The translations under genes were made by a program, and so were the position numbers. Below the pieces are notes generated by a model, which worked only from the letters and a program-made list of their open reading frames with translations, was not told where the DNA came from and made no database searches. Below are positions 59,626 through 64,000 of a stretch of 64,000 nt of DNA, in pieces. Origin of the DNA: Acidilobaceae archaeon (GTDB taxonomy: Archaea > Thermoproteota > Thermoprotei_A > Sulfolobales > Acidilobaceae); contig JALWEI010000026.1 in assembly GCA_027014125.1 (NCBI GenBank), positions 1 to 64,000 of the forward strand, given 5' to 3'. Positions within the stretch are counted from its first letter, which is position 1, and the number at the start of each line of letters is the position of its first letter.

Positions 59626-61527
59626 TTATCTTCTAGTCCATGAGACTGTCCTTATGTTTTCTGCCAGGCTCCTTATGTACTCCCTCGGCTCCAGTCTTCC
59701 CTCCTCTCTGTGGGCCTGTAGGGTTCTCCATGCTACTCCTTTCGTTACCTCCGCTGTCTGGATAATTATTCTAGTCAACTCTAGTATTATCTTCCTCTCC
59801 TCGGCATTGTGCTTGCCCAGTTCCGCAATCCTTCCTAGCGTTGTGAGTAGTAGGGGGACGTCGTATTCTCTGGGGTTGTAGCCCTGGGTTAGGAGGTGCT
59901 TCGCCATGCCTAGCTCCTCCCTTGTCTCGGCTACGTGTATGGGGAGGGTTTGGAGGAGGTGTTGGATTGCGAGGGAGGCCCATCTTGCCTCCTGCCTCTC
60001 CTCGGGGGTTCCCCCTCCCCTGAGGGATTGTTCTACCTCCCTTACCACGTCTGCTACCATCTGGTAGTAGGGCTTGCCTGTGTGCTTCTTCATCGCCTCC
60101 TTGGCTGCTTCCAGGGCTTTTGAGAGGGTTTTGATTGCCGATTCCCTGCCGATCTGTATGGCCTTCTCCGTGTACTCCTTGTGGAGGCTCTGGTGTATGT
60201 GTTCTAGGGTTTCGGGGCTGATCCTCTGGAGGTACTCGCTCGTGGGCTTCCTCTCCTCTACGTGGAGGTTCCTTGCCAGGACTGCCAGCTCTGACTTGGC
60301 GTCTTCGTGGTAGGGGTCTCTCCTGCCCTCCTCTATTTCCCTTGCGAGCCTTATGAGGTTTAGGAGGGTTTTGGCTAGCCTCCTCTTGTCCCTTCCGGGT
60401 AGGCCGAGCCTCGTTTTTATGAGGGTTATCTCCGCGTTTCTCCTCCCCTGGGCTGCCTCCTCCAGTATCCTCTCCGGGTCCTGGTAGGGCTTGAGGTTTG
60501 CCGCTTTCCTTATGAGGTCGAGTATTATCTTGGAGGGCTTTGAGGGTTCTGCCCCCTTCGATACCTGGTCTTCGAGGGTGTTTATGATGTGGTAGGCTAG
60601 GTTGTAGTGCTGGGTTCCCTGTGGGCTGTGGGGCGCGGTTGTTTCTTCGAGTATCTTCTCTATCTCCTCCGGGGTTAGGGGTGCGCCCTGCTCTGTTGCG
60701 TGTAGGAGGGCTGCGAGCCTGTAGGCTGCGCCTGGGAGCCGTTCTTCGAGCACCCTGGCTGCTATGACGGGTGCGAGGGGTTTTGTGCCGAGTATCTCCT
60801 CCGGGTCTTTGTCCCAGAAGGGCTCTATTCCCAGCTCCTCTATTGCCCTCCTTGCTTCTTCCTCTACCCGTGGGGTGTGCTTGTGGGCCTCGTGGGACGG
60901 GTACTTCTTGTCTGCCCCCCACTTTGACACTCCTCCTGCCCTTGCTACCAGCTCGTTGTACTTTGGCACTACGGGGTCGTCCTGGTCGTCCGGCAGTATG
61001 TCTAGGAGGTTGTAGATGGCCACTCCGGGGTCCCTCAGCTCTTCCTTCATTGATTTTCCTCTTCCCCCTTTGTAGGGTTTTTTGGGTATGATGGAGTCCA
61101 TTTCCCTGGCGTACTCGAAGGTGGATTTTATTATGTACTGGTAGATCTTCTCCCTGTCGGTTACCCCCTTTTCGAGGGCCTCGTTGAGGAGTATGGCTGT
61201 GAGCATCCACGATGGGCGCATCATGTCCTCTTCTCTGAACATCTCGTGGTACCTCTTTATCTTTTGTATGAACTTTTTGAGGTGGGGGTCCTCTACCTGC
61301 TCTTCCTTCTGGAGGAGCTTCTGGTAGGCCTTGTCGTACTCGTCCTGGAGGTGCTGGTATGCCTCTTCTATGAGGGTGTCTGCCAGGTACTGGTCTATTT
61401 CTTCCTTGGTGAGTTTTTCGGGCATGAGCTGTTCCTTCGTCTTCTTGCTTCTGAGGATTTTTCTTAGGAGGCGTTTTAGGGCGTATCCTCCGGCTGCTCC
61501 GAGGAGTGTGAGGGCTTCTTCTGACAT
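59626..61527 (-). CDS. Large helical protein of unknown function
   Basis: 633 residues, charged and almost entirely helical (EEIDQYLADTLIEEAYQHLQDEYDKAYQKLLQKEEQVEDPHLKKFIQKIKRYHEMF...), with a weakly hydrophobic N-terminus (LTLLGAAGGYALKRLLRKILRSKK) that could touch the membrane. I recognise no domain or catalytic motif. The ATG is one base after the stop of the preceding gene (TAACATG) with GGGGGAT upstream, so the two are a transcriptional unit. The pair adjoins the toxin-antitoxin array and is likely part of the same accessory region. Confidence 0.75.
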   Translation of the reverse strand: MSEEALTLLGAAGGYALKRLLRKILRSKKTKEQLMPEKLTKEEIDQYLADTLIEEAYQHLQDEYDKAYQKLLQKEEQVEDPHLKKFIQKIKRYHEMFREEDMMRPSWMLTAILLNEALEKGVTDREKIYQYIIKSTFEYAREMDSIIPKKPYKGGRGKSMKEELRDPGVAIYNLLDILPDDQDDPVVPKYNELVARAGGVSKWGADKKYPSHEAHKHTPRVEEEARRAIEELGIEPFWDKDPEEILGTKPLAPVIAARVLEERLPGAAYRLAALLHATEQGAPLTPEEIEKILEETTAPHSPQGTQHYNLAYHIINTLEDQVSKGAEPSKPSKIILDLIRKAANLKPYQDPERILEEAAQGRRNAEITLIKTRLGLPGRDKRRLAKTLLNLIRLAREIEEGRRDPYHEDAKSELAVLARNLHVEERKPTSEYLQRISPETLEHIHQSLHKEYTEKAIQIGRESAIKTLSKALEAAKEAMKKHTGKPYYQMVADVVREVEQSLRGGGTPEERQEARWASLAIQHLLQTLPIHVAETREELGMAKHLLTQGYNPREYDVPLLLTTLGRIAELGKHNAEERKIILELTRIIIQTAEVTKGVAWRTLQAHREEGRLEPREYIRSLAENIRTVSWTRR

Positions 61528-61528
61528 G

Positions 61529-63559
61529 TTATCCCCCTATTACCTTGTTGCCCAGGGTGAGTGTTGGGGGTTGATCCTGGAGGGTTATGGTTAGGGCTGG
61601 GAGGTTTAGGAGTTCTCCTAGGGGTGTGAGCTTTGCTGATACCGCTGTTCCTGCGATGTAGCCCAATACGGTGCATCCTAGGGAGCGTTTTAGGCTTTTT
61701 CTCGGTGTCGTCTGGCTGGGCCTGGTCAGCCCTTCCTCGGCCCCCTCCGCTATGCTCCTCATGTTGTTTGCTATCCCCTGGAGGACCTCCTCAAGCTCGC
61801 TTGCCTTCCCTATCTCCTCTGCCACCGCCGTGAAGGGGTCGTCGGATGTCATCACCTTCCTTAGTACCTCCTTCTTCGGCCTCCCGCTCTCTTCGAATAG
61901 CTTGTCCTTTATCTGCTGGAGGGCCTGGGTTGGTCTCCTCTTGAGGGCTTCCTCCAGTTGTTTGGCTTCATCGCCGCTTATGAGGCCGAGCTGCTTGGCT
62001 GTCTGGAGGGCCTTGGCAGGGTTTTCCTTAGGATTCTTTATGGCTTCCAGGAGGTCCTCCAAACCTTCTTTCCTCTCCTTCTCAACCCATCCCTTAACAG
62101 TATTATATATATTATCATAACCTGGGTTGCCTCTCTTTATCTCACTCTGCTCTAGAATCTGGTGGATCTGTGCATCGTTCGGCAGGCTCTTGCGCTTAAG
62201 TATAAAGTCTATTAAATTCTCACGCACTTTTTTTGCCTTTGTAAAATCTGTGATACCTCCTTCTAACATCTTCTTTTTTAGATAGTTCCCTAACTTGTTA
62301 TCTAATTCCTCGTTTTTGAGTAGATTTGCGACTTTTTCCGCCACTTCTTTATAGACATTTTTCTTAAGCTTCTCCGCCACGGTATTCTCCATTTCCTGCC
62401 AGGCCTTCTTTATGAACTCGCTGTAGAGCTGGGCCCTGGCATTCTTCCACTCCTGGTTTGCCATTTTCTTGAGGAACTCCTGGCTGCACCCCTCGGCGCA
62501 GACGTACTTGAGCACCCTCGCATCCCTGGGCTTCAGGTTCGCGAGTATCCTCGCCTCCAGTTTGGGGTCGAGGCTCGTCCCGGTGAGGTCCCTGAAGGCG
62601 GCGTCCACGGTCTTCTCAAGGAACCTCTTGGTCACGAGCCTTGGCTTGTGTATCCTGCCCTCCTCCTCCCACTGGAGGAGGTACTCAGCAGCCCTCCTGG
62701 CGGGCATGTCCAGGAAGATCTGCTCGCCGAGGGTGAGGCCCCCCACAGCGAGGGCCCCGCCGACGGCGGGCATCCAGACGCTGGTTAGGGAGACGTCCCC
62801 GCCCTCCTTAAGCTCCTCCAAGACCTTATCCTTCGCGCCGAAGTACATGGAGGCGCCGAGGGGCAGGACACATCCGAGGGCACCCTCGACCAGGCCCGCC
62901 ACCGCCCCGATTCCCAGCCACTTCGCCTCACACGCAGCTGTTGCCAGCGTACAGGGCGCGGCGAAGGAAGCGGCGGACCGCAGGCTGAACAGCTGGCCGA
63001 CCACCTTCTCGTCTATGTACCTGCCGTAGCAGAGCTGGTCGTCCCTGCTTATCGGGTTCCCGTCCTTGTCCTGGAGGCAGAGGGCGTAGCCCTGTTCCTT
63101 GGGCTCTCCCCTGTCGTACTGCTCCGCGACGTACAGGAGGGCCCTGGCTATCTGGTTGTTTAGGTCCTGGGTGTCGAGCCTGGTCTCCCTGGTGCTTAGC
63201 ATAACGGGTATGTCTCCCCCGGCGCAGGTGGCGAGCAGCCCAGCCGGATCCCCACCCAGGGGCTTGATCAGGCTGCTGCCCTCCTGCCCGCCGTCTGGGT
63301 AGAACAGCTCCCCGGCGAGGGCCATTGTGAACCTCCTGGCCGCCGCCTCCGGGGTCCCCTCCTTCAATGCCGCGGTCAGGGCGTTCCTTATCATGGCTGG
63401 GGTTATGTACCTGGGCTCTATCTCCACCGCTAGGGTACGGAGCACCACCCTCCCCCCAGATACTGCCTTCAAGGTGACGTTAAGGGTGCCCACCAGACCC
63501 CCACTACTTAATATATCCTCGCCTAGGATTAAAACAAGCATACCATTATCAAGGCCCAC
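61529..63559 (-). CDS. Large protein of unknown function with central hydrophobic segments
   Basis: 676 residues. The N-terminal 190 are soluble with beta structure (VGTLNVTLKAVSGGRVVLRTLAVEIEPRYITPAMIRNALTAAL). About 205-290 is hydrophobic, glycine- and cysteine-rich (FAAPCTLATAACEAKWLGIGAVAGLVEGALGCVLPLGASMYF). About 320-610 is helical and lysine-rich, and another hydrophobic stretch (TVLGYIAGTAVSAKLTPL) ends it. Part of the helical region (near 62150-62400) is more AT-rich. No family recognised. GTG at 63559 or ATG at 63541 could be the start. First gene of a pair with the 633-residue protein. Confidence 0.7.
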   Translation of the reverse strand: MGLDNGMLVLILGEDILSSGGLVGTLNVTLKAVSGGRVVLRTLAVEIEPRYITPAMIRNALTAALKEGTPEAAARRFTMALAGELFYPDGGQEGSSLIKPLGGDPAGLLATCAGGDIPVMLSTRETRLDTQDLNNQIARALLYVAEQYDRGEPKEQGYALCLQDKDGNPISRDDQLCYGRYIDEKVVGQLFSLRSAASFAAPCTLATAACEAKWLGIGAVAGLVEGALGCVLPLGASMYFGAKDKVLEELKEGGDVSLTSVWMPAVGGALAVGGLTLGEQIFLDMPARRAAEYLLQWEEEGRIHKPRLVTKRFLEKTVDAAFRDLTGTSLDPKLEARILANLKPRDARVLKYVCAEGCSQEFLKKMANQEWKNARAQLYSEFIKKAWQEMENTVAEKLKKNVYKEVAEKVANLLKNEELDNKLGNYLKKKMLEGGITDFTKAKKVRENLIDFILKRKSLPNDAQIHQILEQSEIKRGNPGYDNIYNTVKGWVEKERKEGLEDLLEAIKNPKENPAKALQTAKQLGLISGDEAKQLEEALKRRPTQALQQIKDKLFEESGRPKKEVLRKVMTSDDPFTAVAEEIGKASELEEVLQGIANNMRSIAEGAEEGLTRPSQTTPRKSLKRSLGCTVLGYIAGTAVSAKLTPLGELLNLPALTITLQDQPPTLTLGNKVIGG

Positions 63560-64000
63560 TCTACGGCTATTACTGTCCCCTGTAAGTTCCGGGGCTATGG
63601 ATGTCTGTGTCTGTGGTAGCCCTTTTCCTGGGGCTTGGATTTTGTGGTGGTTTGGGTTGGTTTTTGATGTTGTTTTGTGTTACACTATTTATATTTTGTG
63701 GAGGACGCGGGGTAAATGCTTATATTGTTGTGTTTTCCTCCTATAATTAATAGTGTTGTTTCTTGTTACAATATGTGTTTTAGTATATTTATAGATTATA
63801 TTTAAGTGTTAGCCGAGAGGATATGATGTTATAAATTGATTAGCCTTCACTAGTATATACAAACATTGGGCTCGTGGGCGTTTCTTAGCCACCTGAGCCC
63901 TCCCTAGCACAGGAATGGAGGGTGAGGTCAATGTATATTGGTTATCCCCGCAGGAGGAGCTATGCTATAAAATCAATTTTTTCAAGGCTAGTATCCCCGC
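63560..64000. other. Non-coding AT-rich region at the window end
   Basis: About 440 bases without a credible open frame. It holds T-rich promoter-like sequence (63640-63830), a possible structured RNA at 63863-63934, and two copies of TATCCCCGC (63943-63951 and 63992-64000). Nothing else recognised; it continues beyond the window. Confidence 0.5.
63863..63934 (+). ncRNA. Possible structured RNA
   Basis: ACATTG (63863-63868) pairs with CAATGT (63929-63934) as an outer stem. Inside, GGGCTC-GTGG pairs with CCAC-CT-GAGCCC (63868-63900), and CTCC with GGAG (63900-63903, 63917-63920). The three nested or adjacent stems suggest a folded RNA, with AT-rich promoter-like sequence upstream. No known RNA family recognised; strand is assumed. 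Confidence 0.3.

Noticed and set aside
59771-61210. 479-codon open frame on the minus strand in a second frame of the 633-residue protein gene
   Set aside because: Composition is Arg/Gly/Pro/His-rich with no domain, typical of an out-of-frame reading of a GC-rich gene. The 633-residue frame starts one base after its partner's stop.
63943-64000. TATCCCCGC repeated twice near the window end, considered as a CRISPR repeat
   Set aside because: Nine bases is too short, only two copies are visible, and no cas gene is in the window. More sequence to the right would be needed.

Overview
The window is chromosomal DNA from a hyperthermophilic crenarchaeon, most likely a member of the Desulfurococcales. 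Supporting signs are AGG/AGA- and ATA/CTA-rich codon use, frequent GTG/TTG starts, TATA boxes about 25 bases before transcripts, an archaeal MAT-type S-adenosylmethionine synthetase, ribosomal protein L38e, a KvAP-like voltage-gated potassium channel, and a free-standing 5S rRNA gene with its own promoter. A cytochrome bd-type oxidase points to aerobic or microaerobic respiration. Genus cannot be fixed from the sequence alone.

Layout. 1-8.3 kb: the end of an NFACT/RqcH gene, panB, a Bcp-type peroxiredoxin, a DUF1646 transporter, and a leucine-type operon on the minus strand (leuA-leuB-leuC-leuD). 8.4-13.9 kb: an M28 peptidase, a fused HTH-RDD membrane regulator and, divergent from it, a two-gene cytochrome bd-type oxidase (CydA + CydA'-like). 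14-21 kb: threonine synthase, methionine salvage (mtnA), an M20 peptidase, SAM synthetase and an FTR1 iron permease. 21-27.4 kb: a nitrilase, a signalling cluster (vWA, FHA, Ser/Thr kinase, beta-propeller) and PRPP synthetase. 27.4-34.9 kb: a nitroreductase, an NnrS-like membrane protein, a MacB-like ABC exporter, 5S rRNA, a DNA alkyltransferase, a methyltransferase and an AIM24-like protein. 35-38.6 kb: a second LeuC/LeuD pair with a Re-citrate-synthase-like enzyme and a divergent Lrp regulator. 38.6-51.3 kb: an OsmC-like protein, acetyl-CoA synthetase, a TAXI binding protein, gamma-glutamyltransferase, homoserine dehydrogenase, the K+ channel, and a tight run coaBC-DUF371-pcm-L38e, then PhoU and PfkB genes.

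From about 51.4 kb the window looks accessory. A membrane-anchored protein of unknown function and an AT-rich ABC-2 transporter precede a tandem array, all on the minus strand, of six antitoxin/PIN-toxin pairs and one MNT/HEPN pair (54.7-59.5 kb). Every PIN module starts with the same short block: a TATA box, an ATTCTAT motif, a GGGAGG ribosome site and the first antitoxin codons. In three modules the stop codon of the preceding toxin lies inside the next module's TATA box. The left end is decaying (frameshifts, a toxin cut off by the ABC operon, a relic toxin tail). Upstream of the array lie two large adjoining genes with no recognisable family (59.6-63.6 kb), then an AT-rich non-coding stretch with a possible structured RNA.

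The most interesting points are the shared-leader toxin-antitoxin array with its two unknown companions, the Re-citrate-synthase-like/aconitase-like operon, the vWA-FHA-kinase-propeller cluster, and the CydAA'-type oxidase beside a membrane-bound HTH regulator.
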